From positions 65,663,127-65,727,126 of the forward strand of contig CP136061.1 in NCBI GenBank assembly GCA_032622095.1: 64,000 nt of DNA, given 5' to 3'. Both the position numbers and the translations under genes were made by a program. The notes under the pieces are model-generated. The model worked only from the letters and a program-made list of their open reading frames with translations. It was not told where the DNA came from and ran no database searches. This document shows positions 34,603 through 48,299 of this stretch, one piece after another. Positions within the stretch are counted from its first letter, which is position 1, and every line of letters begins with the position of its first letter. The DNA is from Siphonodentalium dalli. Taxonomy: Eukaryota; Mollusca; Scaphopoda; Gadilida; Siphonodentaliidae.

Positions 34603-34638
<36 letters not shown>

Positions 34639-36304
34639 AAAGAATGCAATTTTGTTATTGAAAAATTAACCAAATAATTTTTGCTGTCCCCGTAAAACAT
34701 CGAAAATATATGAAATAAACGCATAAAAATTCAGTATCAAACAAACTATATATCGTCTTTCGTGTAACACTTCTCATTGCAATTTGCAAACATGTGATCG
34801 AAAATGTTAAATAGGTTTCGAAAAAATTAACCCGGAACCCTGAATACAACTGTGCGAAGAATTATATACAATATATATACATACATATAGATGTACCGGT
34901 ATATACATAAGATGAACATCACAAATGGACAATACATTTAAAAAGGAATACTACTTACAATTACAGCGAAGAAAAGCAAGTGACCTCGAGGAATACTTAT
35001 CGAGTATTGATATTGATACGTACATAACCATCTATGACATAGCTATTCACACTTAACAAGGTCTCAAAATGTATACATACCTCTCGAATGAAAGCAAATA
35101 ATTTCATTGATTTTATCGCTATGACATGACAATCCATGTTTGTTCACCAGTGTCTAGGGCTGGGTAACTCAAGGAAACAATCGGTGAACAATTCCCATCC
35201 AATCCATACACACTATTATCCATATACGAAGCAGATCTACCTACGATTGTTTTCACTATATCCAACATTCATGAGTCGAAGGCCTTGGTTTCCGTTTCCT
35301 GGGACGCCTGCAGTCGATTTCTGATCGCAATTGTAATGTGCTTCGCTTATAGTTATCGCATGCATTGAGGCTTTTAACTTGAGATTGATAGATCGGAATG
35401 GTCCTAAGTAGTCGATCTATAGATGGGCCTATTGACTCGGCACCCAAATGTCATTAAACGAACTGATAATAATACAGGTTATCAATAGGTATTAGTGTTT
35501 AGCACCAAGCACGACTGTTCCCGGCGGTAATTACTATAAATTCTCTAATTCGTCTATGTTTCTGACTATGTTGTCGACATGTTCCATTTGTATAAGGTAA
35601 TACTGCTCGGCGCATTGCTTGTTAGGGTATTCATGAAACGTAATAGGTCAATCGGGGACGCACGGTTTTGTTGGTATTCTTCTCAGAAGAAGAACGAATA
35701 TGTTGCCGTCTTTATTCGAGGTCTCTATATATCACAAATTCACAATTAGCGCCTATGGACAAGAAAATATTCGCTGAATTTACACATGTATGCATATGAC
35801 GCTACATTATAGAACAATGAGCTAAACCCGCGTCTGAACAATGCCACACACGCGCACACCCTCACACACACCGAGACACGCATACACACACATACACGCA
35901 CCCTCATGCACCCCACACAGACACACACTCAACAATCGAGACGCACACCACGTATGAATTGTAAACAAAAACATCTTCAAGGGATCAGTTTAAATAAGGC
36001 CCAGTCTTTACTGTGCCATCCCGATCCAGGCCGAATAATCTCAATAGAACGTAAATGAGTTTTACGTTGTTCTAATTTGACTTCAATCCGTGTTAATGAA
36101 ACCGGTAGCTTAAACGCCCATAGCTCGTTAACTGAAGTTTCGTATAATAATTACGGAATTGTGGTGAAGGGATTATCAACATTTTAAATAAATATATGCA
36201 CTTCATGTTCACTTGTTGACCAAAGCTAATGTGTTTAAATATAATTACATTTATATTGGACGGAAGTGAAGGTTGAATTTCGTCATGGCAACGCACAACG
36301 TTAT
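34477..36304. other. Unassigned DNA with CA-rich repeats
   Basis: (CA)n at 34608-34637 and an interrupted CA/CAC-rich stretch at about 35846-35935. No gene was recognised. Confidence 0.45.
34608..34637 (+). repeat. (CA)n microsatellite
   Basis: About 14-15 uninterrupted dinucleotide copies. Confidence 0.9.
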
Positions 36305-36530
36305 GGCAAACGGATTTGCACTGATCACTAAACAGTAATCAACATTATAAAATGATTTGCACTGATCACTACACAGTAATCCACATTATAAACGGATTTG
36401 CACTGATCACTACGCAGTAATCCACATTATAAACGGATTAGCACTGATCACTACACAGTAATCCACATTATAAACGGATTGGCACTAATCACGATTACAC
36501 AGTACTCCACATTATAAACTGATTGCCACT
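36305..36530 (+). repeat. 41-bp tandem repeat, ~5.4 copies
   Basis: gatttgcactgatcacta and variants start at 36313, 36354, 36395, 36436 and 36477 (41 bp apart each time), then a 44-bp step to 36521. It includes cagtaatccacattataaac. Confidence 0.9.
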
Positions 36531-36719
36531 CATAACGAATGTGGATGATTCGGTTCCAATGTGCTTAATATATGGTCCACTTATATCAGGAAACAAAAAT
36601 ACTGATGTTCAAGAACATTTTATACCGATGATTATTGCCGAACGTCGAAAATGACTTTCGCTAACACTATATATTGTTAATATAATTATATAAATGATAA
36701 ATGCATTTAAAACATGCTG

Positions 36720-37060
36720 CTGCACGCATCCCTGAAATTTGAACCTGGTCTTACTTTTGGCTTACGGTATCAATCCTTGACAACATGAACTCTCTGGGCC
36801 CTTTTTTCTTGATAACGCACAAGAATCGTTCACACCTTTCTATCACACCACCAAAACAAGCAGCTATATACGTCCCTGAAATTTGAACATGATATTCCTT
36901 TTTGGTTAGTTAGTCATCATGCCGTGAAAATATAAAGCTATGTTATATCTTGATTCTTGAGATATTGACATATTGAGCAAGAACCGTTTCGCCCCACCTG
37001 TAGTCTTACCCCTTAAACTTGCAAGTACATCCCTGCAATTTGAACTTGGCCTTCAATTGC
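36720..37060 (+). repeat. Degenerate ~150-bp repeat, three units
   Basis: cgcatccctgaaatttgaac and variants recur at about 36725, 36871 and 37027. Confidence 0.55.
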
Positions 37061-38325
37061 GTTAGTGCGTTCATTAACATTCGGTTGGGGTGAATATCAA
37101 ACTTTCTTTTGACGTCAAAACGAGCCTACCACGTGGGATATTCGTCGAGAAATGACCGGTTGCAGGCTATTCCAAATCATGTTCATATATAGGTTTCTCA
37201 TTGTGTGTCATGCCCATGCCATTCAGCGCAAACCATGATTACGTAAGGTACGAACTATACTCTCTGAGATGCCGCAAAAATACACAATATCCGTTATGAT
37301 GTACTTCATCGCTCCAAAAGTCAAAGGCAAGTAAAAATTGATAATTCGCATAAACCACGATCCATAAGTCTCGACAAATTCCTGTCACATAACATTTTAC
37401 TTATGAAGAAAACATGCATGATATGTATGCACTGTGTGTGGACGGAAGTGAACTCTGGTTTGCGGCAATCGGTCATAAATAAAAGTCGCTCGCCTCAGAC
37501 TAACTACGGTACGTATAAAACTTCGTCTTTCCCTCCAATTGTGTAAAAATCCCAACCCGGGTGCCAATCTGCCTCGATGAGGGGTGTGTTCTGCTACATG
37601 TTCGTACTAATGTCGTTTCAGTGTCGTTTCTAGTTCTCTTATAAATCAAGGTTAAACCTCCTATTTTCGTGCTAAAAACACTTCACGTTTGCGATCAAAA
37701 GCACATTTTTCAAACTATACGATGTCTTATTTTATAACAAAGACATGTTTTGGATGCCTTAATATCCCATTGAAAGCCACGCTTATCGATTGTCCCCTGT
37801 TTCATGTGTTTTCTCGACATACGAGCCCGATTTCAAAGCGTGGTGCTCCAACAGAATTGAACGCACGGTCAGATCTGACAAAACAATATTGAACGCCCAG
37901 TATTTTTTTTATTATTTGTATTGAACGCACGGTAACATTTCGATTACACCCTTTTACGGCCGGTTAGCATCATATCGCACGTTTCTAACTTGATTTTCAC
38001 ATGCCACAAATGTACATTTTTATATTTCCACAGTCAATATTGCTACTTGTGCTAACACATGTTTATTAAAATGGTCAAATGTCACAATCAAGATATGAGC
38101 TGCATTATATCATCCTACAAATAGTCTTTGAATCTCCAATGTTTGAGATTTCCCCTTGTTTGTTATCTTACTTAGCACAATAACTATCATGAGTAACCAT
38201 GAAAACCCACATTCTTTTGTCAGTGGTAGTCTTTTATATTTAAAAAACTAGGTGTATTCCATTTTTACTGATATGGTGTCCCAGAAAAAGGACATCTGAG
38301 CGTGCAAAGAAACATTTCTGTTTCT
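37061..38325. other. Unassigned DNA
   Basis: No gene or repeat was recognised. Confidence 0.4.
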
Positions 38326-39261
38326 TTAAGCGAAGACCACGTGACTTAAATTTTGGTTGTGTTCTTGCATAGTTGCCTCTGTAATAAGTACATCATCTTG
38401 AAAAACAACTGTTTTTGGAATGTCATTTAGACATTTAGACATTTCCCTCTGAAAAATTCCGGGAATGGACTTAATGCCAAATGGGGCCCTGACGTACATA
38501 TATAAACCTCTATGTGTATTAATGGTTGTGCATTTCTGAGATTCGTCGTCTAAATCCGGCTGTGTAAACGCTTGTGACAAATCCAACTTTGAGTAAACTT
38601 GACCTCCAAACAAAGCAGACAATAATGTCTGTATTCTCGGTATCGGATAATTGTCTAATTGTGAGCATTTATTAACAGTAATTTTATAATCGCAACACAG
38701 GCGCACTGACTGGTCACCCTTCAACACGGGTACTACGGGTGCCCACTCTGAAATTTCCACAGCTTTCATTATTCCTTGACTTTCCAATCGATCTAGTTCA
38801 CAATCTATTTTCGCTTTTAAAGCTAACGGAACAGGTCGGGCTCTGCAGTATATGGGTTTGGTGCCCTGGTCCAAGTATATTTTAGCTTTCGCTCTCGAAA
38901 ATCGACCCAATTCTTCTTTGAACAGTTCATTGTGTTCCTCCACTATTTTCATCGTTGAACTTGTATGTTCATTTTTTTCCAGTGAAAATTTATCCGATAT
39001 CTTCTCCCAGTTCAGCTTTATGTGTTTTAACCAATCACGTCCTAATAAGTTCGGTCCTTTCGCTCGTACCACAGTTGCTGGTAAGTTTAATTTTTGTGTG
39101 CCGTAAACAAACGGCAGCAAAACTTTACCACAAACATCCAAAGAATGACTGGAGTATGTTTTCAGATTAGAATCTGTTGGAATTAACTTTAGTTCCTTTG
39201 AAAGCTTCAAATTTGTAAATTGTTCCTCACTTATAATACTACATGACGCACCTGTGTCCAA
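38326..39261 (-). pseudogene. Ty3/gypsy pol fragment: protease and reverse transcriptase
   Basis: A 311-codon frame contains an aspartic protease (DTGAS at its start, LLGRDWL further on) followed by a reverse transcriptase with SEWAPVVPV, YSKLDLSQAF, APFGIKSIPGIFQ and FQDD as the catalytic box (the usual form is YxDD). An in-frame TGA lies just before the protease, and the frame ends soon after the FQDD box, so the rest of RT, RNase H and integrase are absent. It lies just downstream of the zinc-knuckle frame. This is a truncated, inactive retroelement relic of the Ty3/gypsy group, resembling K02A2.6-like pol. Confidence 0.9.
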
Positions 39262-39323
39262 TTCGAAACTCAGCGTTTCTCACGCTACATCTAAGTTTAC
39301 CACACTCGGTTCAACCTTGGAAT

Positions 39324-39575
39324 TTAAACTGTTAACCTTGTATAATGTTTCATCATACTCTGATGGAAATTTTTCCTTGAATTTTCCACGACTCGATTTT
39401 CTTCAATGTTTCCTATTTCGTTCGACTGTGTATAAGACACAAAGTTCCCAGGTTGCCGAGCTCTACAAACACGTGCCAGATGGCCCACCTTATTACATTT
39501 TCGGCATCGGAACTCTTTATAAAAACAAATTTCCGGCGAGTGCGCTCCCGCACATCGGATGCACTTAAACTTCAA
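39324..39575 (-). pseudogene. Ty3/gypsy gag zinc-knuckle segment
   Basis: Two CCHC-type knuckles are visible: C-x2-C-x3-H-x4-C, then CRKCNKVGHLARVC (C-x2-C-x4-H-x4-C). These bind RNA in Gag. A frame change after the second knuckle disconnects it from the protease frame. Confidence 0.85.
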
Positions 39576-39622
39576 AGGTGTGGGAAAACCGGTACGTCTG
39601 TTTTTGGCTTATATGGGATTTT

Positions 39623-40147
39623 TTACTTTTGCGTAACGATTTGAACTTTTTCCTCCTTGATTTTAGTATTTGCCATTATTTCAGACACATTCACTTGTGC
39701 GGCTTCCATACTAAGAGCTAAATCCTGCGCCTTCCCATATGTCAAGTTGTGTGTTTGCAATAATCTTTTTTGGACCGCTTCATCAGAAATCCCGCACAAT
39801 ATCCGATCCCTAATCATGTCATTTAGCATCGCTCCGTATTCGCAAGGTTCTGATAATTTCCGTAGCTCGGCTATGTATTGTGAAACCGATTGACCTACTT
39901 TTCGAATAAACGAATTTAACTTGAATCTGGACATTGTGATAGATGGTTTTGGATTTTGATGGTTTTTAACCATATTTACAATCTCTGCAAATGTCTTATC
40001 AGTAGGTGTATTTGGCCGACAAAGACTTCTGATCAGAGTGTACGTTGTCGCTCCACTTGAACTCAAAAGTCCAGCGCGTTTTTTTGGTGCATCAGTCACT
40101 CCATTTGCGATGAAAACTGCTCTAAGCGTTCGGTATACTCTGTCCAA
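39623..40147 (-). pseudogene. Ty3/gypsy gag capsid-like segment
   Basis: A 174-codon frame resembles the retrotransposon Gag domain (KKRAGLLSSSG, YIAELRKLSEPCEYG, MIRDRILCGI). The N-terminal part is in another frame just upstream, so a frameshift lies near 40110-40140. It is the first coding block after the presumed LTR. Confidence 0.8.
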
Positions 40148-40219
40148 TCGGACGATTCATTATACCCCCCAACGTTTCCAAAGTTCGCCTTCTGACGATT
40201 GATTTATACTCGTCGCCAC

Positions 40220-40404
40220 TGTAACAATTCAACTTATTCAATGAAATAAACAGACGAAACGTTCCTTATAGTTCAGCCATTTATTCAGAAGTGAGGAAGT
40301 ACACAAACCGGAAATGAAGCATCGGCCTTGAACTGTATAAAGTAGGCCACATCTAAAAGTCATGCAACAAGAGTACATTAATAATTCGACCTTCACATCA
40401 TACA
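40220..40404 (-). repeat. Probable 5' LTR and primer-binding site of the gypsy relic
   Basis: On the minus strand a block from TGTATGATG to TTACA is followed by GTGGCGACGAG; TGGCGAC after a terminal ACA is the usual primer-binding context in this group. It contains an ACTTTATAC TATA-like word and AATAAA. No second LTR was found because the 3' part is missing. The left boundary is tentative. Confidence 0.55.
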
Positions 40405-40870
40405 TAATAGTTCGTCAACGCGGTATATTTCTTTATTAATATTTGTTCCTAAATAATTTACTTCATAGAAGGGGTGGCACCAGCTCGAGTTCGCATGCTT
40501 TATTGTGACCTTGTTAGCCGATATATATAGATATAGCAATAAACATTTAACTAAATACCCTGGAGAAATTCCATTTTTGTAAGCGATACAAAGCAAAATC
40601 ACTAACAAAGTTACTTAAATCGTGCAACTTCGAGTGGGAACTTCGCTTACAGTGAACTACATTATTAAGGAATAAGGTACAGGTATTAACTAAAAATATA
40701 TATTACCTGCACTGTTTTTTCAATATTATAAACTTTGCCTGTTACAATATCAACAAGTTCCTAGATTATGTACTGTTGAATATGATATCTACGGGTATAT
40801 ACTATATAGCCATATACAGAGTAGAGATTCCTGGACTGGTGATCATTCACTTTACAAGAACACAATAATG
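40405..40870. other. Unassigned DNA
   Basis: No gene or repeat was recognised. Confidence 0.35.
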
Positions 40871-41290
40871 TTCAAGCCTTATGGCCTGCAATGGCATGAC
40901 ATGGCCTTCTCTAGAACAGCGACGATTATATTCATCACTTGTCCCGTTCTACAAAATCAAAAACAACATTGTTAATATACGAGACACTGCCCCCCTCACA
41001 ACATCCAGAGGTCATAAATTTGTACTGTTCTTCACCGGACCCAATACATCCGCACCTCATTCTACCCTCGTACTATTCTTGCATGGAATTCTCTTGATCC
41101 TGCTATTGCGACCCTCACAGACCTGGGCAAGTACAAATCTGCACTCTATAGCGACCACTTAAAACTACCTTAACCAACCTTTACCAAATCTGAGTTTTTA
41201 TCATGTTTTTAAATAAAATCCAAAATTCACCAAAAATATTGCACAAAAAATTGTATAGTACACAATTATGCGCCTCCTTTAAAACTTCAA
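40871..41290 (+). pseudogene. 5'-truncated LINE ORF2 3' end
   Basis: WPSLEQRRLYSSLVPFYKIK and a following RGHKF phrase match the conserved C-terminal end of LINE reverse transcriptase ORFs. After a frameshift near 41080 the frame continues WNSLDPAIATLTDLGKYKSA and reaches a stop at about 41163. The upstream portion is absent, as in 5'-truncated LINE insertions. It seems to be a different LINE family from that at 43-53 kb. Confidence 0.75.
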
Positions 41291-42221
41291 CATGATGAAG
41301 GTTAGGAGAAACCTATAGAATTTGTTCGAGTCGAGTCTTATTGTTAGAACATATAATTAAAATTAGGCCAATATATACTCTTGTCAGATGTTCATGCATC
41401 GTAAACGCGTTCTGATTTGTCTTTAATTCTGGAATAGCCTACGCTGGTTCTAACCACGAGATAACTCGTTGTCAACACAGGGGAATATAACGTCTCCTAC
41501 ATGCCAGGATTGGATGGGCGGCAATGTACGCTGATTGCGAGTTATTTCACACCGACATTTCTACACGTACAATCATGTATGCTCATATTACTTCAGATTT
41601 GGTGTCTATTCATAAACGTGAACTAACTCATCGTTCTGTCGTACAGCATTGCCAATGCCGTTGTGGATCCTCTCAGAAAATGTCAATTTACATGTCACAA
41701 TGGGCTGGCGACAAATGTGTCAGTGTAACCACACTTCTGACCCCCATACCGCTTCATTCGAGAGGTGTATAGGGGCACCAGTCCTTGTTAGCCACGTTTA
41801 CTGGCTCTTTGCATTCAACGATTGCCGTGCAAATGATCGATACCAAGTCGGTACTTATTACTACTCTACACCAGCGAGCAAATATACAGTGCTCAATTTT
41901 GCATGCCGCAATGTAGTAATTTCAGGAAATAATGCAGCAGAACAAATATACCATTGAATAGACAGTATTGAACAGCGAAAACATTCATGTGTAAGAGTCA
42001 AGACGCTATTTGCCAGTCATTATCGGTTACTTCTATTATTAAAAAGTCAATTCCCGGACAACAATGAAACGTACGTCAGAAGTTAAATGGATTTGAGGTC
42101 AACACCATTAAAAGTGCTCGGGTGTAGCCCATGAATAGAAATAGAAAACAGCTGAAATCATGGACATATTTCCCCCCGTTATGGCTCCCAGGACGCAGCA
42201 GAATTCAAACTTAAAATGTAT
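41291..42221. other. Unassigned DNA
   Basis: No gene was recognised; the overlapping frames at 41524-41957 have no domain. Confidence 0.4.
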
Positions 42222-42293
42222 TTTCAATGGAAGGGGAATAACTGGGAATAACTCTATGTTTATGATATAGAGTTATTCCCCCTCCATTGGAAA
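42222..42293. repeat. Hairpin with doubled stem unit
   Basis: tttcaatggaaggggaataa pairs with its complement at the right end; the left arm has a second gggaataactctat that pairs closer in. Loop near gtttatg. Confidence 0.7.
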
Positions 42294-43448
42294 TGATGCA
42301 CTTTGCACCACAATCCAAAATAAACTTAAGCATAAAAGCACGTCGGTATCTCAACAAAAACAATTTTATCACAGGTCATTATACCGGATAAGTTGATAAT
42401 ACAATGTTTTTTGGAGCTTCCTCTATCAAATGGCATATATTTTATATATGCGATCTGGGGTTCGAAAATTAAGTAGGCCTTTAATAGTAAAGTTGAAATA
42501 TTATGATTGCACATTTCGCCTGTCTGTGCAAAATGTATACCCCGGTGAGACTTATAAGTGTGGCAAGGGTGTCTTCGTTTGGAGGATGTCCAAATCCAAA
42601 TCCAAATTGTTCAACAGCACCAAACCACTTAGACTGGAAAAAATACCATTATCTGATTGGATTTGAAAATTTCAACTGATATATATTAAATATATAAACA
42701 ATTTTTTAAAGGGGTACTGTACACAGAGATAGGCAATTTTTTTTCCCACTCCCATTGAAATAACTTTCAAGTTAGATTGTGTTCGTGTTATATGAGTTTC
42801 GTATAAACCTAATTTAGCGAAGAAAATTTTGATCTTGGAAAGAAAAATATTACGATTTCAAACTACGCGCCATGTTTTTGACCTTCACCGGAGAAGACGC
42901 AGGTCTCAGGAAGAACCGGAAGTTCATTGCTCACAGCTTCGATTGATGCATTGATTGATTGATTGTTTATTTTGTACAATATTTACAAACATAACGCTGA
43001 CAGTGAAATATACAGAAATAAACATGATTATATTGTACAGGAGCGGCATGGCCAGCTAGGCCGCCTTCCTGTCGCCCCTGTTTGGAAATGAAACTTAAAT
43101 AGTAAAATGACGTGAAGTATAGTAACATCTAAATACATGAAAATATGGAGAAAAAAGTATTCATGAATGGCGTATCCAAACCATTTACATGGTGTACATA
43201 GTATGCTGGTATATGTACTGGTTATACCAAGCACTGGGCAATATTACTCTATCATGAGTGCAGTGAGTATGACTGAAGTATTATATTTTTAGACTATATG
43301 ACAAAATGAGAGCATTTAAAAAAAAGATCGCTATTCATTTTGTTCATATCCATCATTTCTGTTTATAAAGGACAAGATTAGATATTATCCAGCCAAAATG
43401 AAAGGTGAACATACCAGGCTTTTTACTAGGAATTAACAATGTTGGGGC

Positions 43449-46400
43449 TCATGTCGTGCATTTAGGCATAACTGCACAATCTCGACAAAAGGTATTATTG
43501 CATTTAATTTTAGACGAGTATTGCGACAGATAATTTTTTGTCAATAACGTTTTAAATCGGTTACGAAATTTTATGTTCTTGTAATTTTTGTCCAATCCAT
43601 TCCATATGTCAGGGAATGTGTGTTTAGGTAACGTAGAACTAAATGCAGTTCTCGGAGTTGATGTTTTCAGACTACCAGCCTGTCGGGTATTAGCAGTTGT
43701 ATAGTGAAATGTTTCATTGAATGATTTGGGAAGATTATCTCTTTTCCAGTCAAAAACGAACGTTGCTGCTTGTAGCTTATATAAGTCTTGAAATTTAAGA
43801 ATTTTCTCATTCAGATAAATTGGTTCTGCATGGCTCCTGTATGATTTGTTGGATATAATTCTAATTGCCCTTTTCTGTTGTTTAAAGATAGTGCCTCCTG
43901 TATCGGCATGGCCCCAAATTGTCAAACCATGGATGAGATGACTGTGGATCAAAGAGAAGTATAAAGTTCTCAGGCAGTTTTTTGGGTAGTATTCGCTTTA
44001 CCTTATTTATGGAATATATTGCATTGGATATTTTTTTACGTACCATAGATATGTGATCTTTAAAGGTGAGATTCTCATCAATGATAATTCCAAGAAATTT
44101 TAGAGATTGTTCTGGTCTGGTATTACCTACTCGCGTTAATGCCTTGTTATTCAAATTTATTTTAAGATTATTCCATTTGAAGTCATTATTGGTGGGATGT
44201 AATAACATGTATTTACTTTTTGATACGTTAATTGATAACTTATTACTACAACACCATTGATGAATTTTAGAAGTTCTGAATTAACTTGTTTCTCAATTTG
44301 CCGAGGATCATGGCCGGAAGTATGGAGAGTCGTGTCATCTGCAAATGACAGGAGATTTAAATATGTGCTATTGGGCATATCATTGACATAAATAAGAAAT
44401 AGAACGGGTCCTAATATAGATCCTTGAGGCACACCGCAGTTTATATCAAGCATGTTTGATTTATTATTTTCGATTTCAACATATTGCTTTCTCCCTTCTA
44501 GATAGCTTTTGAACCATTTTTTGGTTATTCCTCTAATGCCGTAATGGTCAAGTTTTTGAAGCAGTATCGTGTGGCTAATCGTGTCGAATGCTTTGGACAG
44601 GTCGATAAAAATTGCTAAAGTAGAGTCTCTGGTCTTTTTGTTGTTATTTTCAGCAACATGATTTAGTAAGGGATGGGTTGTCGAGTGGTTTTCCCTGAAA
44701 CCAAATTGCTTGTTATGTATTATATCAAATTTTGTTAAGAAAGAATTTAAACGTTTATGCATAAGTTTTTCCATGATTTTTGAAAAAGCTGGCAAAATGC
44801 TAATTGGTCTGTAGTTTTCAACATTTTCACGTGTACTATTTTTGTGTATGGGAACAACTCTAGAAATTTTCATTTTCGTGGGCACTATTCCTTGTTCGAA
44901 TGATAAGTTTATTATGTGTGCAAGTGCGTAAACAGTTTCGTTGATAGTACATTTCATCAACTTCATAGATATATTCGAAAAATCTACACAGCTTTTATTG
45001 GAAAATTTAGCACATGTTGATAAAATTTCAGCTGTTGATGTTTCGGAGAGGAAGAAATTTTTTTGGTTCTTTTCTGTCATATAGTCAAGGGGTTGAATGT
45101 TGTGAACTGTTTCTACCTTATCAGCAGTTTGTTGACCTATTGAAGCGAAGTATTCGTTAAATGATTGTGCAATTTCAGCTGGATCCGAGTATGTTTTATT
45201 TTGAAATTTGACATTTTTAGGAAGTTTATGTGGGGATGATGAAACTTTAAGAGCGTCTTTTAAGATTGCCCACGTTCGCCTCATGTTATTCTTGCTTTCG
45301 CCAAGTTTTGATTTGTAGTAATCGTTTTTACTCTTCCTTTTCACGTGGTTGAATATTCTGCAAAAAGTTTGGTATTTGTCTGCATTTTCTTTAGTTGGAT
45401 CAGGTTGGATGAGAAAGTTTTTTTGTAAATAGTTTGTTTTTATTCAGGGAAGATTGCAATAAGCCGTTGGTCATCCAAGGTTCTTTTTTGATATATTTTT
45501 TCCTTTGTTCGGGGTATCTAAGTGGGAACGCTTGTTCATATGCGGCCACATATTGTTCTATAAAGTTATTGTAAGCTAGTTCTGCTGACGAGCAACTAAA
45601 AACCGAGTCAAATGATAGACGGCTCAAGATGTATTTGAATATGGTCGTGTTTTTTTCATTTATCACCCTAACGGGTGCTAATGGTTGTCGCTGTGTGTTA
45701 ATCTCTTTTTGAGTAAATTCATGTTCAATGTAAAATGTTGCAAAATGGTCAGAAACATCTGATAATATAATTCCGCAGTCGAATGTCCGTTTTGAGTTTG
45801 TATGTATATGATCAATCAGGGTAGCTGAGAAATCAGTGACTCGGGTTGGCTTAGTGATCACAGGGAGATAGCACCGTTCAAATATGTTGTCTACAAATTC
45901 GTTGGTTTTTGAATGATTTTCGGAGTTCATTAAATCTATATTGAAATCTCCAATTAAATAAGCTTTCGTGTGCGATTCATTAAGTTTTTCCATTATGCTA
46001 TCAATATGGGATACGAAAGCATCAATATCTGCCATAGGAGCTGTGTTGGGTCTGTATATTGACCCTATAACATATGAGTTTCTTTGATTGGGGTTTATTT
46101 CAACAAATATCGTTTCGATTACATGTGGAATAAATAATGATAAGTCAGGTCTATGCTGGAATGTTATGCCATTTTTTATAAATAGCCCAACCCCACCTCT
46201 TCCATCGTCGTTATCTGGACGCGTTGAATATTCAAATGTTGGTAACCGGGTAAATTATATGATTCTTTTATCCTGAAGATCTCTGAAAGTGCGATTACAT
46301 CGAAAGTATTATCATCATTTTGCATATCGCATAACAATTCTCTGAAGTTATCCCAATTAGCATTCAAGCTTCTGCAATTAAGGCCCATTAATGAAGTGCT

Positions 46401-46842
46401 TTTATTTGTTTTCGTTATTTTATCCAGAAATTGTGAGGGTGCGTAATAATTACAGGAATGGTTAATAAGCTCGTATGGGTTGATATTTGTGCCACAGTCA
46501 TCTCCATCATTTGTGTTAGTAAAGTCAAATTTTGTATTTGCCTGGAGTTCACCGAGAGTTATTTCACCGATCATAGTATTCACTATTGAGATTGTTAGTG
46601 TCACATTTATAGCCCAAACGTCCGAAACTATTCCTTAATAGTGAGTACCAGTTTAAACATTTGAACACAATTTGATATTTATGGTTTGGATACCCATTCA
46701 CGCCTCTTTCTAATATATCTAATGTATACATAAATATAATATTATAGATGTCAGTAAGCTGGTGGGAAGCATTCCATTCATTTATTTGGTCCATTATATT
46801 CGAACAATTTCCCCATGTTGGGTCTAAGGTATAGTATAACAT
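43449..46842 (-). pseudogene. LINE ORF2 (APE endonuclease, reverse transcriptase), frameshifted
   Basis: Read from 46842 downwards. There is an N-terminal segment, then an APE-type endonuclease (LMGLNCRSLNANWDNF, then YLIGDFNIDL and SDHF), then a reverse transcriptase from 45344 with YRPISILPAFSKIMEKL, FIDLSKAFDTISH, GVPQGSILGPVLFLIYVNDM and the catalytic FADD. A C-terminal domain follows (SLKFLGIIIDENLTFKDHI; then HGLTIWGHADTGG and KRAIRII). Frame changes fall near 46600, 46190, 45400, 44265 and 43950. Those domains nick target DNA and prime reverse transcription in active LINEs; this copy cannot make a full protein. Confidence 0.9.
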
Positions 46843-46914
46843 TATTCGACTGGAGTTACTACATCATATATATGAGGAATCAGTCAAAGTAATTGAAATT
46901 AGAATTTTGGTAAT

Positions 46915-47018
46915 TTATAAATGATGGTCTTTGTTCTGCGCTTGTAGTTATAGACATATAGATACATTATTTCGAATGTATATTGGCGTTCAAATAAAAA
47001 ATAAATAAATAAATAAAT
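46915..47018 (+). repeat. Possible retroposon 3' tail, plus strand
   Basis: A ggcgttcaaataaaaaataa phrase runs into (AAAT)n at about 46991-47018, as at the 3' end of a LINE or SINE. It is opposite in direction to the surrounding LINE; no body was recognised. Confidence 0.35.
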
Positions 47019-47185
47019 CAACAGTGGATCATATACGAATGGCTATTTCTTCCCAGCTTAAAATTCAGTTATACAACTTAAATATATTATTTAAATATAT
47101 TACCAATCAATATCAATACATGTATATGTAACATAGAAAATATGTGTAATTTTGTATTATAAGATCAAAAATGCACTATATAGAG

Positions 47186-47340
47186 AGTAATCAATTGGTT
47201 CCGAGAACTACATCAAATAATTCACGAGAGGCGAGAGACGCCGGTAATAAACGAGTGCGCGTTCGCGCACGAGTTTCTCAACAGGCGTCCCCCGCCACGA
47301 ACGAACCACCAAACGCAATTCTCGGAACCAATTGATCACT
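47186..47340. mobile_element. 155-bp MITE
   Basis: 22-bp inverted ends (AGTAATCAATTGGTTCCGAG, one mismatch). The centre contains gtgcgcgttcgcgcac, a second small palindrome. Confidence 0.7.
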
Positions 47341-48299
47341 TTATTTATTACACTTCTGCATCAATTTAGTTCGCCAAATATGATTAAAACACACGTAATT
47401 GTGTGGATATCCCATTGAATCATTGTGCTATAGTATATTATACCAAAGAGTATTCATATCCTATATATATATGAGACGACTGGGATATGGGAGAGGTCAC
47501 ACTTTATATCAAAAGGGCCACAATGTCAGATTAAATCACGATAAATCGTTGTACATAATTATATGAATATACGTCATTTCATGATTCCATGATAAAGATA
47601 CGCTCCATTTGACACATGATGACTGGGATACAGGCCTGATTTCGGTACAAATAGTTTTAGTTTACGGGCCATAACTCTTTAACAGGTTAAATGTTGACAC
47701 ACATTTTCTTGTGGATAACGAACGGATGGACGTAACCCGTTGGTATCTCGAGTGTCGTTAGAAATGTATTCATTTTACCACTTCATGCGTAATGATATAT
47801 ATCTTATATATGCTTGCTCTGAGGGTATAGTCACAAGTAGGATTATTTCAATAATTATGCTTGTCATACGTGTAGCATGTATGGTTTACTCAGAATAATG
47901 ACCATTATGTCTGGACTGCTGATTCGTCCAACTCTCTCTTCGTGTTATGGAGTCTTATTGTGTTCAAGTTAAATGGGTCGCAGATACTGTGTCAATTAGG
48001 GTAATGTTGCCATCCGACTCCAATGAGGCGACGAGTTTGTCAATTTGATATACATGTCGAGGATTCCGTGCAGTTTGTGTGAATGGTCTGGCTGTATGGT
48101 TTTCGTCAGTGTGGATGGGATCTTTGTGGCTATACAACGTTAATAAAGGTATTTCGGGTTGTTTTCCAACTTATGATTGACAAATGAAGGAGAATCGTTA
48201 TTGAGTTTAATTAGTGAATAGTGACATATTATGGAGCTGAAATGCAGTGGGAATGGTAAGATCATGCTTTATATATGTATATTAAATTATGTGTATAGG
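47341..48299. other. Unassigned DNA inside the LINE interval
   Basis: No gene or clear repeat was recognised. Confidence 0.35.

Noticed and set aside
35746-35928. 60-codon Cys/Val/Arg-rich minus frame
   Set aside because: It is the translation of a CA/CAC-rich low-complexity stretch.
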